From: Hymenobacter sp. UV11
GTDB taxonomy: Bacteria > Bacteroidota > Bacteroidia > Cytophagales > Hymenobacteraceae
Direction: 5' to 3'
Assembly: GCF_004684095.1 (NCBI RefSeq)
Contig: NZ_SRII01000004.1
Coordinates: 347,760-411,759 of the forward strand
DNA length: 64,000 nt
Shown: piece by piece, positions 36,027-50,324 of the stretch
Layout: every line of letters starts with the position of its first letter
Position numbering within the stretch: the first letter of the stretch is position 1
The notes under the pieces: model-generated
Database searches by the model: none
What the model was told of the DNA's origin: nothing
The model's input: the letters and a program-made list of their open reading frames with translations, nothing else
Translations under genes and position numbers: made by a program

Positions 36027-36060
36027 CAAATAATTAGTCGGCACGCCGACTAATTATTTG
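36027..36060. promoter_or_regulatory. 16-bp perfect palindrome upstream of the FadL operon, candidate operator
   Basis: 36027-36042 and 36045-36060 are perfect inverted copies with 2 nt between them; the core is TTAGTCGGC-AC-GCCGACTAA. It ends 54 nt before the FadL ATG. No T-run follows directly, so it is not a typical terminator. The short spacer and long symmetric half-sites suit a dimeric repressor of the TetR type. Confidence 0.55.
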
Positions 36061-36114
36061 AAAACAAGTGGTACATTTAGCCCCTCATTATCCCCACCTA
36101 ACTTTTTTGCATTT

Positions 36115-37383
36115 ATGCAAGTCAACTCTCTACTCCTCGCGGGCGGGGTGCTCCTGGCAGCCTCGTCGGGAGCTTCGGCCAGTGGCTTTCAGGTAGGCCT
36201 GACCGGCGCCAAAAACGTCGGCATGGGCGGTACTGGCACTGGCCTCTACCTCGACCAAGCCTCGCAGTTCTTCAATCCGGGTGCGTTCGCATTTGCCCCT
36301 ACTGGCTTTCAGGGTGGGGTCAATATGGCTATTCCGCGCATTTCGTTCCGGCCTGCTACCGGTGACCAGGGTCAGCGTAATTTGCAGAATACCAACGTAT
36401 TTCCGTTTAGCGGCTTTGTTGGCTTCGGGCCCAAGGATGGCAAGTGGCGGCTGGGCGCGGGCGTGTACACGCCCTTCGGCAGCGAGCTGCACTATGCGCA
36501 GGGCTGGGAAGGGCGCTACTCCCTCACCGATATTAACCTGCGCTCGGTATTCGTGCAGGCTACCGCCGCTTACGCCATTACGCCGCAGCTGGCCGTGGGC
36601 GCGGGCCTGGTAATGCTGGCCTTGGGCGACGTAGACCTGCAACGTGACGTGCCCGTGCAGGGCCAGGGCAACACTGCCCCGCTGCACGCGCAGCTCACCG
36701 GCAAGGCCGACCACAAGCTGGGCTATAACCTGGGCATTATGTTTAAGCCCAGCGACAAGCTGAGCGTGGGCCTGAGCTACCGCTCGGCCATTGATGCCCA
36801 CGTGAGCAGCGGCGACATTACCCTGACCAACCTGCCCGCCTCGGCGGCCGGTAGCTTCACGGCCAAGAATTTTGACGTGACCCTACCCCTGCCCGACGTG
36901 TACAGCTTCGGCATCGGGGTGAGCCCCAGCGACAAGCTGCTCATTGCGTTCGATGCCAACCTGGTGGGCTGGAGTCGCTACCAGTCGCTCGACTTCACCT
37001 ACTCGGGCGGCGTGCTGGGCGGGGCTGCGGCCTCCACTTCCAAGCGTCAGTACCAGGATGCGCTGGCGTTTCGCCTGGGCGGCCAGTACAAGGTCACGGA
37101 TAAGTTTGCGCTGCGGGCCGGCACGTTCTACGACTTCAGCGCGGTGCGCGATGGCTTCGTGACGCCCGAAACGCCCGATGCCGACCGCATTGGCGTCACG
37201 GCGGGCTTCACCTACGCCGTTACCGAGCGTTTCGGTATCGACGGCTCGTTTCTGTTCGAAGACTTCATGAAGCGTAGTCAGAGCCAGGACGACCTCATCA
37301 GCAACGGCACCGCCGACCGCGTGGCCGGCACCTACAAAACGACCATCGCCGTGCCCGGCGTGCAGCTGTACGTGAAATTCTAA
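36115..37383 (+). CDS. OmpP1/FadL-family outer membrane transporter
   Basis: 422 residues from the ATG at 36115. Signal peptide MQVNSLLLAGGVLLAASSGASA, then SGFQVGLTGAKNVGMGGTGTG and the N-terminal hatch/plug motif QASQFFNPGAFAF (a variant of the NPA box). The rest has alternating barrel strands and ends with a C-terminal Phe (VQLYVKF). The protein probably carries fatty acids or other lipids over the outer membrane. It forms an operon with the SGNH esterase gene 21 nt downstream, which suggests release and uptake of acyl chains by the same unit. The palindrome at 36027 may be its operator. Confidence 0.9.
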   Translation: MQVNSLLLAGGVLLAASSGASASGFQVGLTGAKNVGMGGTGTGLYLDQASQFFNPGAFAFAPTGFQGGVNMAIPRISFRPATGDQGQRNLQNTNVFPFSGFVGFGPKDGKWRLGAGVYTPFGSELHYAQGWEGRYSLTDINLRSVFVQATAAYAITPQLAVGAGLVMLALGDVDLQRDVPVQGQGNTAPLHAQLTGKADHKLGYNLGIMFKPSDKLSVGLSYRSAIDAHVSSGDITLTNLPASAAGSFTAKNFDVTLPLPDVYSFGIGVSPSDKLLIAFDANLVGWSRYQSLDFTYSGGVLGGAAASTSKRQYQDALAFRLGGQYKVTDKFALRAGTFYDFSAVRDGFVTPETPDADRIGVTAGFTYAVTERFGIDGSFLFEDFMKRSQSQDDLISNGTADRVAGTYKTTIAVPGVQLYVKF

Positions 37384-37404
37384 GCCTGCCTTTATCCCAT
37401 CCAA

Positions 37405-38775
37405 ATGACTACTTCCTTCGCTTTTCATAAGGTAGGTCGCCCGGCGCTAGCGGTGCTGGGCCTGGGCCTCGGACTGGCTGGCTGCCAGACCAATATCGAC
37501 GGGCCAACGGCTTCGCCAGGCTCGCTCGACTTCACCAGCTACGTGGCCGTGGGCAACTCGCTCACCTCGGGCTACACCGATGGCGGCCTCTTCAACGAGG
37601 GGCAGGCCACCTCGTTTCCCGCGCTGCTGGCCCAGCAGTTCGCCAAAACCGGCAAGGGCCCGGCCACCTTCGTGCAGCCCGCCTTTTCAACGGCCAAAAA
37701 GGACGGCTCGGGCTACGTTAAGCTGCAAATCGTGAACGGCGCCCTGGCGCCAGTAGTCCCCTCGGCGGCCAATAACTTCCTGGGTGAGCAGGTCGCCTAC
37801 ACGGGCACTACCCTGCCCGGCGGCGGCCAGCTCGAAGCCTATTCCGGCCCGCAACCCGACAACCTGGGCGTGCCGGGCATCTCGGTGCTCAGCAGCGTTT
37901 CGTCGCTCACGGGCGGCCTGGCTCCCTATGGCCTCATCAACCAGTTTTACGAGCGCCTGCTAACGGCAGCCGAGAAGCCCACCAAGGACTACGTCACCTA
38001 TATCGGCCAGAAAACGCCTACCTTCTTCACCTGCTGGATGGGCAACAACGACGTGCTGACTTATGCCAGCAACGGGGGGGTAGTAGCGGCCACCAATCCC
38101 TTCGGCGGCCTTACCGACACCACGCGCTTTGGCATCGGCTACCGTGCCATTCTGGGCACCATCAGCAAGAATGGAACGGTGAAAGGTGCCGCGGCCAACA
38201 TCCCGAACGTGACCAGCTTGCCTTACTTCAATACCGTTACGGTGGCGGCAGTGCTGGCCTCGTATAAGGCGGCTGGGATACCTATTACGGCTATTTATGT
38301 TACGGCTCGTACGGCTGCTACCACAGCCACCACCGCCGCCCGCGTGGCTACCGCCACCGACCTGCTGACGCTCACGACCCAGGCCTACATTGCCGCTAAT
38401 CTTGGAAAAGGCACTTCGTCGGCTAATCCTATTCCCAGCGATTACGTGCTTGACCCCATTGAGCAAGCAGAGGTTACTAGCCGCACCACGCAGCTCAATG
38501 CCATTATTGCCAAAACGGCCCAGCGCTTCAAGGTGCCTGTGGTCGATGCCAATAGCTTCCTGACGGGCGTAGCCGCCAGCGGCATTTACACCAACGGCGT
38601 AAACAACACCGCTACGTTTGCCAGTGGCAACTTCTTCGGCCTCGATGGCGTGCACCCTACCCCCCGCGGCTACGCCATTATCGCCAACGAGTGGATTCGG
38701 GTTATCAACGCCTACTACGGTGCCTCGGTGCCGGGCGTGAATGCCAACGACTACCGCGGCGTGCTCCTGCCGTAG
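37405..38775 (+). CDS. SGNH/GDSL-type lipoprotein esterase
   Basis: 456 residues. Lipoprotein signal with lipobox LAGC at residues 24-27. Block I is GNSLTSGY with nucleophile S52; the Asn block is MGNNDVL; block V is DGVHPTPRGYAI with the catalytic Asp and His. The Gly of block II may lie in NLGVPGISV. The enzyme should sit at the outer membrane facing the periplasm or the surface and hydrolyse ester bonds in lipids or acylated sugars. It is 21 nt after the FadL gene and ends at a strong terminator, so the two form a complete operon. Confidence 0.9.
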   Translation: MTTSFAFHKVGRPALAVLGLGLGLAGCQTNIDGPTASPGSLDFTSYVAVGNSLTSGYTDGGLFNEGQATSFPALLAQQFAKTGKGPATFVQPAFSTAKKDGSGYVKLQIVNGALAPVVPSAANNFLGEQVAYTGTTLPGGGQLEAYSGPQPDNLGVPGISVLSSVSSLTGGLAPYGLINQFYERLLTAAEKPTKDYVTYIGQKTPTFFTCWMGNNDVLTYASNGGVVAATNPFGGLTDTTRFGIGYRAILGTISKNGTVKGAAANIPNVTSLPYFNTVTVAAVLASYKAAGIPITAIYVTARTAATTATTAARVATATDLLTLTTQAYIAANLGKGTSSANPIPSDYVLDPIEQAEVTSRTTQLNAIIAKTAQRFKVPVVDANSFLTGVAASGIYTNGVNNTATFASGNFFGLDGVHPTPRGYAIIANEWIRVINAYYGASVPGVNANDYRGVLLP

Positions 38776-38789
38776 GGTAGCGCCTTGCT

Positions 38790-38837
38790 TTCGCCAAAAA
38801 AAGCGCCTTCCGAATGGGAGGCGCTTTTTTTGGCGAA
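38790..38837 (+). terminator. Intrinsic terminator of the FadL-esterase operon
   Basis: A perfect 18-bp stem (38790-38807 and 38820-38837) with a GC core and A7/T7 inside the stem. It follows the esterase stop codon by 15 nt. Confidence 0.88.
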
Positions 38838-38988
38838 AAACGTAGGGGTAGCTTTAGCTTGTCGCCAGGAGTAAGCAGGACCTGAAAAACAATGTGCGTA
38901 CTGGTTTTTAGCGTTTAATTCTCTTGGGTGATAGGCCGGCAAGCTAAAGCTTACCCTACACTGGGGCGCGTGGTGTATCTTCGTACCT

Positions 38989-39099
38989 GCTGCTATCCAG
39001 AAAGACCGAGGGACCAGGCCCGATGACGTCTTGGCAACCTACCCCGAGTAGGTGCCAACTCCTGTTCGGCCACCCTCGTGGGCCGAAGAAGATATCAGC
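38989..39099 (+). ncRNA. SAM-I (S-box) riboswitch controlling metH
   Basis: The conserved core is easy to see: GAGGGACCAGGCCCGATGA, then TTGGCAACC, a P3 hairpin (CCTACCCCGAGTAGG), GGTGCCAACTCC, and a P4 hairpin (TTCGGCC...GGCCGAA). P1 forms between 38989-38997 and 39091-39099. S-box RNAs bind S-adenosylmethionine and turn off methionine genes; here the gene is metH, 75 nt downstream, which fits. A GC-rich hairpin at 39108-39124 followed by a T-rich run probably serves as the terminator of the expression platform. Confidence 0.93.
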
Positions 39100-39107
39100 C
39101 GGAACCT

Positions 39108-39133
39108 GCGCCGCTTGGCGCGGCTTTCTTTCT
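39108..39133 (+). terminator. Probable riboswitch expression-platform terminator
   Basis: Short GC-rich hairpin (GCGCC/GGCGC or GCCGC/GCGGC in alternate pairings, 39108-39124) followed by TTTCTTTCT. It lies just after the P1 helix of the S-box RNA and before the metH ATG. Confidence 0.6.
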
Positions 39134-39173
39134 GGATAGGTGCTTTCCGCTCCTGCTTTTGTCCCGAAAGAAT

Positions 39174-43007
<3,834 letters not shown>

Positions 43008-43027
43008 CCCCACTCACTCGCGCCATC

Positions 43028-43116
43028 TGTCATTGCGAGCCTGCGAAGCAATCGCACCAGCACGATACCCGAACGATTTTGTTCTGATGCGATTGCTTCG
43101 CAGGCTCGCAATGACA
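43028..43116. repeat. Long palindromic element, family A variant
   Basis: Perfect 29-bp arms (43028-43056 and 43088-43116) starting TGTCATTGCGAGC like the other family A copies but with a different inner part (CTGCGAAGCAATCGCA). It lies between metH and metF, 20 nt after the metH stop. Confidence 0.95.
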
Positions 43117-43146
43117 AAAGATTAATATATACCTGTTACGACTCCA

Positions 43147-43173
43147 CGCGCGAACTCTCAGAGTCCGCGCTAC
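43147..43173 (-). repeat. Single REP-like hairpin next to the metF start
   Basis: On the minus strand it reads GTAGCGCGGACTCTGAGAG then TTCGCGCG: GTAG plus an imperfect 10-bp hairpin, matching one arm of the element at 17937. It ends only 4 nt before the metF ATG, so it lies in the ribosome-binding area. Confidence 0.75.
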
Positions 43174-43177
43174 TTCC

Positions 43178-44155
43178 ATGAAAGTAACCGAACACCTGCG
43201 CCGCGCCGAGGGTCGCACGCTCTTCTCCTTCGAAGTCCTACCCCCCCGCAAGGGCGAGAATATTCACACGCTGTTCTCGAATATTGAGCCGCTGATGGAG
43301 TTCAAGCCGCCGTTTATCGACGTGACCTACCACCGCGAGGAGTTTGTGCTGCGCGAGCGGCCGGGCGGACTGCTGCAGCGCAAGGCCGTGCGCAAGCGGC
43401 CGGGCACGGTGGGCATTTGCGCGGCCATTAAAAACCGCTTCGATGTGGACACCGTGCCGCACCTCATCTGCGGGGGCTTTGCCAAGGAGGAAACGGAGAA
43501 CGCGCTGATTGACTTGCACTTCCTGGGCATTGACAACGTGCTGGCCCTGCGCGGCGACCCCATCAAGAGCGAGGGCCACTTCCAGCCGCACCCCGACGGC
43601 CACACCTACGCCTGCGACCTCATCGGGCAGGTGGCAGACCTCAACCACGGCCGCTACCACGACCACGACGAGCAGTACCAGCCCGCCGGCGCCGAGCCCG
43701 TGCTGTGCACCGATTTCTGCATCGGCACCGCCGGCTACCCCGAAAAGCACTTCGAAGCCCCCAACATGGGCTCCGATATCCGCTTTCTAAAGGATAAAAT
43801 TGACCGCGGCGCCGACTACATCGTGACCCAGATGTTCTTCGACAACGAGGAGTTCTTCAAGTTTGAGAAGCGCTGCCGCGAGGCGGGCATCACGGTGCCT
43901 ATCATCCCGGGCCTCAAGCCCTTGACTACCAAGAGTCAGCTCACGGGACTACCCCGTGCATTCTTCCTCAACATTCCCGAGGCACTGGCCGAGGCTATTC
44001 ACCAGGCCAAAGACAACGCCGCCGCCCGCGAGGTCGGCATTGAGTGGTGCCTCAATCAAAGCCGCGAGCTGATGGCCCACGGCGTGCCCTGCCTGCACTA
44101 CTACAGCATGGGCAAGTCGGAAGCCATTCGCCGCGTGGCGGCGGGGCTATTCTAA
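43178..44155 (+). CDS. metF: 5,10-methylenetetrahydrofolate reductase
   Basis: 325 residues. It makes the 5-methyltetrahydrofolate that MetH uses. The MetF opening FSFEVLPPRKGENIHTLF, the central DNVLALRGDPIK and the later YIVTQMFFDNEEFFKFEKRC with IPIIPGL-like VPIIPGLKPL are all present, with conserved folate/FAD contacts (E of FEVLPP, D of LRGDP). The length is slightly above that of E. coli MetF owing to a His/Asp-rich insert (HGRYHDHDEQYQ, ~residues 165-178). It is downstream of metH; whether the riboswitch also controls it depends on read-through past the palindromic element. Confidence 0.96.
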   Translation: MKVTEHLRRAEGRTLFSFEVLPPRKGENIHTLFSNIEPLMEFKPPFIDVTYHREEFVLRERPGGLLQRKAVRKRPGTVGICAAIKNRFDVDTVPHLICGGFAKEETENALIDLHFLGIDNVLALRGDPIKSEGHFQPHPDGHTYACDLIGQVADLNHGRYHDHDEQYQPAGAEPVLCTDFCIGTAGYPEKHFEAPNMGSDIRFLKDKIDRGADYIVTQMFFDNEEFFKFEKRCREAGITVPIIPGLKPLTTKSQLTGLPRAFFLNIPEALAEAIHQAKDNAAAREVGIEWCLNQSRELMAHGVPCLHYYSMGKSEAIRRVAAGLF

Positions 44156-44165
44156 GGCTAAAGTT

Positions 44166-44287
44166 CGGTTGTCCTTGCGAGCGCAACGAAGTGGAGCGCG
44201 GCAATCTTTCCTAATCGTTGAGGTAGTAACCCTGACGTGAAGGAAGGATTGCCGCGCTCCACTTCGTTGCGCTCGCAAGGACAACCG
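44166..44287. repeat. Long palindromic element, family A copy 3
   Basis: Perfect 41-bp arms (44166-44206 and 44247-44287). The arms match the 19015 copy except that GTCATTGCG is changed to GTCCTTGCG in both arms, a paired change. It lies between convergent metF (10 nt from its stop) and the TPR gene (1 nt from its stop). Confidence 0.96.
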
Positions 44288-44288
44288 A

Positions 44289-45029
44289 TTAATGAAATTT
44301 CCCTTCGGGGTCGGGGAGCTTGGCCATGAGCTCGGTGAGGAAGGCGAAATCGAGGCTGGTGAGGCTGAGGCTCTGACCTTTGTGCACGGCCTGCCAGGCG
44401 GCGGGGTAGTCCTCCTGGAAGTAGCGAATGCGGGCCTGGGTTTGCCAAGCGCTGGCGCTGTTGGGGTCGGCGAGAAGGGCGCGCTGCACATACTCGTTGG
44501 CCTGGGTGAGGTTCTTTTTCTTTTTGGTTTGCTCGTAGTGGCCCAGCACGGTGTTGGCGGCGTCGATGAGCAGCGGGGCGTTGGTGGGCGCCACGGCCAG
44601 GCCTTGCAATACCAACTGCTGCACGGCCTCGGGCGAACTGTCGGGGCGGCGGCTCAGTAGCACGGCCAGGCCCTGGTAGGGCTCGGGGTTGGCAGGGTCG
44701 AGCACCCAGGCCAGGTTGAAGCGCACGATGGCCGTATCGGGCTGGTTTTCATTCAGGTACTCGTAGCCCTTCTTGCTGAAAAACTTGCTGGCCTCGGGCC
44801 GCGAAGGGAAGCTGCGGTCCACGTCGGCCAGCACGGCGGGGCCTACCAGCTGCTGCGCCTGCGCCGCCGACACACCGCCAAACAGCGGCTGCAGCCGCTG
44901 CGGGCCGCTGGCCGGGGGGGTAGGGGCACCCCGGCGGCTCTTCTGAGCCTGGACGGGCAGGCCAAGCGTAGCGCCCAGCAAAACAAGAAACGCGCCGCGC
45001 CGAACGCGGGGAGTTAGCCAAAAAAACAC
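44289..45029 (-). CDS. Secreted or periplasmic TPR-repeat protein
   Basis: 246 residues from a GTG at 45029. Signal-like N-terminus FFWLTPRVRRGAFLVLLGATLGLPVQAQ. The mature part has tetratricopeptide-like helices: ASKFFSKKGYEYLNENQPDTAIVRFNLAWVLDPANPEPY (residues ~80-118) and ANEYVQRALLADPNSASAWQTQARIRYFQEDYPAAW (~178-215), which serve protein-protein contacts. No catalytic motif. Partner unknown. The stop codon lies at the edge of a palindromic element. Probably monocistronic. Confidence 0.75.
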   Translation of the reverse strand: MFFWLTPRVRRGAFLVLLGATLGLPVQAQKSRRGAPTPPASGPQRLQPLFGGVSAAQAQQLVGPAVLADVDRSFPSRPEASKFFSKKGYEYLNENQPDTAIVRFNLAWVLDPANPEPYQGLAVLLSRRPDSSPEAVQQLVLQGLAVAPTNAPLLIDAANTVLGHYEQTKKKKNLTQANEYVQRALLADPNSASAWQTQARIRYFQEDYPAAWQAVHKGQSLSLTSLDFAFLTELMAKLPDPEGKFH

Positions 45030-45155
45030 GCTGCGAAGGAGTTGAAAAGTTCGGTGAAAGAAAAAGCGACCAAGTCAGGTTTGGGCAAAAATAACCCTGC
45101 CTCGGCAAAATGCCGGGGTAATGATTTCCTAACCAACTAGTAACCGAAGCACTGC

Positions 45156-45467
45156 CTACCAAAGGCGGGTATCGGTGATGCCGGGCGGCAGCGGGGGCAT
45201 GGTGCCCAGGCCAAGCACGCACCAGCCTTCGCTGACGCCAAACGCGCCGCCGGGCATCACGTAGCTCGCCCAGCGCAGCAGCGTCTGGCCGCTGTAAGTA
45301 CTGGTATCCGGGTCGTATTCCCGGATTAAGAGCGCGTCGCCGACCTGGAAATCATGGTCGTTTTCGCGCACGTCGAAGGGTTTGGTGCCGGCCGCTACGG
45401 CCGTGAAGCAGGGCGTCCAGAGTTGCAGCTCATGGGTGCGGGTGCGGGCAGTGGTAACGGTTGACAT
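45156..45467 (-). CDS. DUF3850 (ASCH/PUA-like) domain protein
   Basis: 103 residues from the ATG at 45467 (an ATG at 45491 would add eight). THELQLWTPCFTAVAAGTKPFDVRENDHDFQVGDALLIREYDP is the signature of DUF3850, an ASCH-like fold related to PUA RNA-binding domains. It is cytoplasmic and small. The role is not established; relatives are found in phage and bacterial genomes and may bind nucleic acid or modified nucleosides. Confidence 0.8.
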   Translation of the reverse strand: MSTVTTARTRTHELQLWTPCFTAVAAGTKPFDVRENDHDFQVGDALLIREYDPDTSTYSGQTLLRWASYVMPGGAFGVSEGWCVLGLGTMPPLPPGITDTRLW

Positions 45468-45626
45468 GGGGGAAGTGGAGTAGCGTTGCATAGGGAAATG
45501 GGCCGGTTAAAAGTGGCCGAATACTGTAATTTACGAAGAAAACGCGACAGTCTCCATTTCCGTGCCGCTCTGCCTCAACCCCACGGCCCGCGCCAGCGTA
45601 GGCGCGGGGCTGCTTACCTCCTCCTT

Positions 45627-46505
45627 ATGAAGTATACTTTTCGCCGGCTGGCTCTACCCCCGCTGGGCCTTTTGCTGGCCGCCATTGTCGTGCTGCTGGC
45701 CAATGAATGGGCTATGGCCCGCGCCAGCCACCGCATTGCCGACGTGCCCTACGTGACCGCTTCCGCCCCCGATTTTGACGCCAAGCGCCACCTGCTCGAC
45801 ATCTATCAGCCCAAAAAGGAGGCCGCGCCGCGCCCGGTGGTGCTATTCATCCACGGTGGCAACTGGAACAGCGGTAGCAAAGACGACATTCTGTACAAAA
45901 CCATCGGGCGCCGCTTGGCTAAGCAGGGTTTTGTGGGGGTAGTGATTAGCTACCGACTGGCGCCGCAGGTGCTGGTGCCTCAGCAGGCCGGCGACTGCGC
46001 CCGCGCCCTGGCCTGGACGGTGGCGCACATCAAGGACTACGGCGGCGACCCGGCGCGTATTGTGCTCATGGGCCACTCGGCGGGCGGCGGGCTGGCCGCG
46101 CTGCTGGCCACCGGCTCCGATACGCTGCTGGCCCGCCACGCCCTACCCCACGCCGTGCTGCTCGACGACCCCGCCGGCCTCGACATGCTCGACTACCTCA
46201 CCAAGATGGAATATCCCAACGACGCGCAGTATCTCGTGCCCTTCAGCAAAGACCCGGCGGTGTGGCGGCAGGCCTCGGCCCTGTACCACATGCGCGCCGG
46301 CGCGCCGCCGTTTAGCCTCTACATCGGCGGCGACACTTACCCCAGCATCAAGAGCAGCAGCGAGAAATTTCGGCAGCGCATGAAGCAGCTGGGTCAGGAG
46401 CCGAAGTACGTGGTAGAGCCCGGCAAGAAGCACATTCCGATGGTGTTGCAGCTTTTTTGGAGTAGTAACATGCTGTACAAGGAGCTGCACCGGCTGGCTG
46501 AGTGA
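45627..46505 (+). CDS. Alpha/beta-hydrolase, esterase type, with N-terminal membrane anchor
   Basis: 292 residues from the ATG at 45627. One hydrophobic segment at residues ~8-26 (LALPPLGLLLAAIVVLLA) is an anchor or uncleaved signal. The oxyanion motif HGGNW is at 76-80 and the nucleophile elbow GHSAGG at 149-154 (S151), followed by a likely catalytic Asp and a His near GKKHIPM. This fits the hormone-sensitive lipase/BD-FAE group of carboxylesterases. Substrate unknown. It stands alone, divergent from the DUF3850 gene. Confidence 0.85.
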   Translation: MKYTFRRLALPPLGLLLAAIVVLLANEWAMARASHRIADVPYVTASAPDFDAKRHLLDIYQPKKEAAPRPVVLFIHGGNWNSGSKDDILYKTIGRRLAKQGFVGVVISYRLAPQVLVPQQAGDCARALAWTVAHIKDYGGDPARIVLMGHSAGGGLAALLATGSDTLLARHALPHAVLLDDPAGLDMLDYLTKMEYPNDAQYLVPFSKDPAVWRQASALYHMRAGAPPFSLYIGGDTYPSIKSSSEKFRQRMKQLGQEPKYVVEPGKKHIPMVLQLFWSSNMLYKELHRLAE

Positions 46506-46544
46506 GGCAGAATCCTGGGCCTTGCTAACAGGTGGAGCTGGCCA

Positions 46545-47207
46545 TTACTGCTTATTCATTTTTGCTACTTCCTCCAAGGTCAGTAGTTGGTAGGTAACAC
46601 CCAACAAGACGGCATTTTCCTCGACCGTTGTACTAAATCCGGCCTGCTTGCGGCGCTGATTTACCTGCGTGGGGTTCTGAATGGGCCAGATAAAGGGGGG
46701 CTGATTGTTGAAATTGACGGCCTGCGTGCCGTAAAGCTGTTCTTTGCCCTCGGTCCGCAGCTGGCGGTCCAGCATGGTGGCGTAGCGAGTAAACGGCAGC
46801 TCGCCCTTCTCTGCGGCCCGCTGCATTAGCGGCAAGTAGTGGGAGATAACTCTAGGGGCGTGCTGAATAACGCTCCACGCAGCTTGGTTGGTCGGCTCGC
46901 CCACTAGCGACTTGCCAGGGTAGCCATACCGCTGCAAGATGACTTCCACGCGTGCCAGATTGATTAAGTCAGTACGCTGCATCTGGCGCATGATGGCGGC
47001 ATTAAGCTCCGATTTTGGAACGCCCAGCGCGGTTGCCAAGGAATCAGGGTTGCGATTAATCCGTGGATCAAAAAGCATAGCCCTGTAGCGCTGGTCTACT
47101 TCGTAAAGGCTGTCAAGCTCGTGCTTAAGTCGAAAGTTGAGTTTCGTTTGAGCCGCCGCTGGTAGGGCTAACGAGCTGATTGCCGCTATACAAATGAAGT
47201 GCTTCAT
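46545..47207 (-). CDS. DUF6624-like secreted protein
   Basis: 220 residues from the ATG at 47207. Signal peptide MKHFICIAAISSLALPAAAQ. The mature part contains ELDSLYEVDQRYR, DLINLARVEVILQRYGYPGKSLVGEPTNQAAWSVIQHA and YATMLDRQLRTEGKEQLYGTQ, blocks I connect with DUF6624, a family of unknown function common in Bacteroidota. No active site can be read out. It is followed by the esterase gene in convergent orientation, with no clear terminator in the 39-nt gap. Confidence 0.75.
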   Translation of the reverse strand: MKHFICIAAISSLALPAAAQTKLNFRLKHELDSLYEVDQRYRAMLFDPRINRNPDSLATALGVPKSELNAAIMRQMQRTDLINLARVEVILQRYGYPGKSLVGEPTNQAAWSVIQHAPRVISHYLPLMQRAAEKGELPFTRYATMLDRQLRTEGKEQLYGTQAVNFNNQPPFIWPIQNPTQVNQRRKQAGFSTTVEENAVLLGVTYQLLTLEEVAKMNKQ

Positions 47208-47234
47208 GCGCGCAATATAGATAAGCATGCCTAT

Positions 47235-47272
47235 AAAAAAGGTGCCGAACCGCCTGTTGGCAGTCCGGCACC
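47235..47272 (-). terminator. Intrinsic terminator of the prolyl oligopeptidase gene
   Basis: A 10-bp stem with one mismatch (47241-47250 and 47263-47272) followed on the minus strand by six T. It is 25 nt after the peptidase stop codon and before the DUF6624 gene. Confidence 0.8.
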
Positions 47273-47296
47273 CGTTGCTTCATGTAAAAGACTGGC

Positions 47297-49426
<2,130 letters not shown>

Positions 49427-49486
49427 GAGAAAAGGAAGGATAAGGTTCGCAAAGTAAGCACGTTGTCCGTGATAGGAAACAAAAAA

Positions 49487-49586
49487 GAACGTCAGGCTGA
49501 ACTTGTCGAAGCATCTCTGCCGCTGCGTTGGATTACAAATCCCAGCGGCGCGGTAGAGATGCTTCGACAAGCTCAGCCTGACGTTC
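49487..49586. repeat. Long palindromic element, family B copy 2
   Basis: Arms starting GAACGTCAGGCTGAAC and ending GAGGCTGACG-type complement (GCTCAGCCTGACGTTC) at 49586, with a diverged centre. It shares GTCGAAGCATCTCT with the copy at 20628. In both arms the ATGC of copy 1 is changed to AGGC, a compensated change. It lies between the prolyl oligopeptidase start and the methyltransferase stop. Confidence 0.93.
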
Positions 49587-49612
49587 TCTTATTATTGAAA
49601 GCCTGCTTACCG

Positions 49613-50104
49613 CTACCCAAAGAGGGCGCCCTGCTGCTCGGGTTGCTCAAAGGCCAGCAGCCAGCGCTTGCGCAGCAGCCCACCCGCGTAGCCCGTGAGC
49701 GAGCCGTCGGCACCCACCACGCGGTGGCAGGGCCACACAATAGTCAGCGGGTTCTGGCCATTGGCGGCGCCCACGGCCCGCACCGATTTCGGGTTGTTGA
49801 GGAGCTGGGCCACGTCGAGGTACGAGGCCGTGCGGCCGTGCCCAATGCCCGCCAGCGCCGCCCACACCTGCCGCTGAAACGCGGTGCCCGTGAGGGGCGC
49901 GCAGGCCAGGTCGAAGTCGCGCAGCTCGCGGTTAAAGTAGGCTTTGAGTTGGCGGTAAGGCTCTTGGAGGCACTCGGCCAGGTCGGCCGGCGCGGTGGGG
50001 GTAGGCGCCTCGTGGTCGATGAACTGCACGGCGTGCAGCCCGGCATCGGAGCCGTGCAGGGCCAGCATGCCAATGGGTGAGTAGAGATGGGCAGTTGCTA
50101 GCAT
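49613..50104 (-). CDS. ogt: Methylated-DNA-[protein]-cysteine S-methyltransferase
   Basis: 163 residues from the ATG at 50104. It repairs O6-methylguanine by moving the alkyl group to its own cysteine, C126 in the PCHRVVG motif. FQRQVWAALAGIGHGRTASYLDVAQLL and SVRAVGAANGQNPLTIVWPCHRVV cover the helix-turn-helix and active site; GGLLRKRWLLAFE ends the fold. The N-terminal domain is short, and there is no AdaA-like part, so it is the Ogt type. A longer frame to 50179 crosses a terminator hairpin and is rejected. Confidence 0.95.
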   Translation of the reverse strand: MLATAHLYSPIGMLALHGSDAGLHAVQFIDHEAPTPTAPADLAECLQEPYRQLKAYFNRELRDFDLACAPLTGTAFQRQVWAALAGIGHGRTASYLDVAQLLNNPKSVRAVGAANGQNPLTIVWPCHRVVGADGSLTGYAGGLLRKRWLLAFEQPEQQGALFG

Positions 50105-50146
50105 AGGGCAGGGGTAGGGCGACGACCCGCAAGGTAAGAAGGGCAG

Positions 50147-50197
50147 AAAAAAAAGAGCGTCAGGCTGCGCGGGGCACATTCTGACGCTCTTTTTTTT
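50147..50197. terminator. Bidirectional hairpin upstream of ogt
   Basis: A perfect 17-bp stem (50147-50163 and 50181-50197) with A8 and T8 ends and a 17-nt loop. It lies between the orphan STN gene and ogt; it would end transcripts of the minus-strand STN gene, and also any on the other strand. Confidence 0.8.
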
Positions 50198-50324
50198 CGA
50201 TTATTGCCCTACCCCATCAAAAAAACCTGGCGCTGGGCCTGCGGCCCGGCCTGGGGTAGAGCTACTTGCACACGCGCTTTGGTGCTGGCCCGGGGTGGCG
50301 GGGCGGGCCAGGCCAGCGGGTGCG

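Noticed and set aside
36027..36060. The palindrome as an intrinsic terminator
   Set aside because: There is no T-run after it on either strand beyond the TTATTTG/CAAATAA of the arms, and it faces the start of an operon; an operator is more likely, though not proven.
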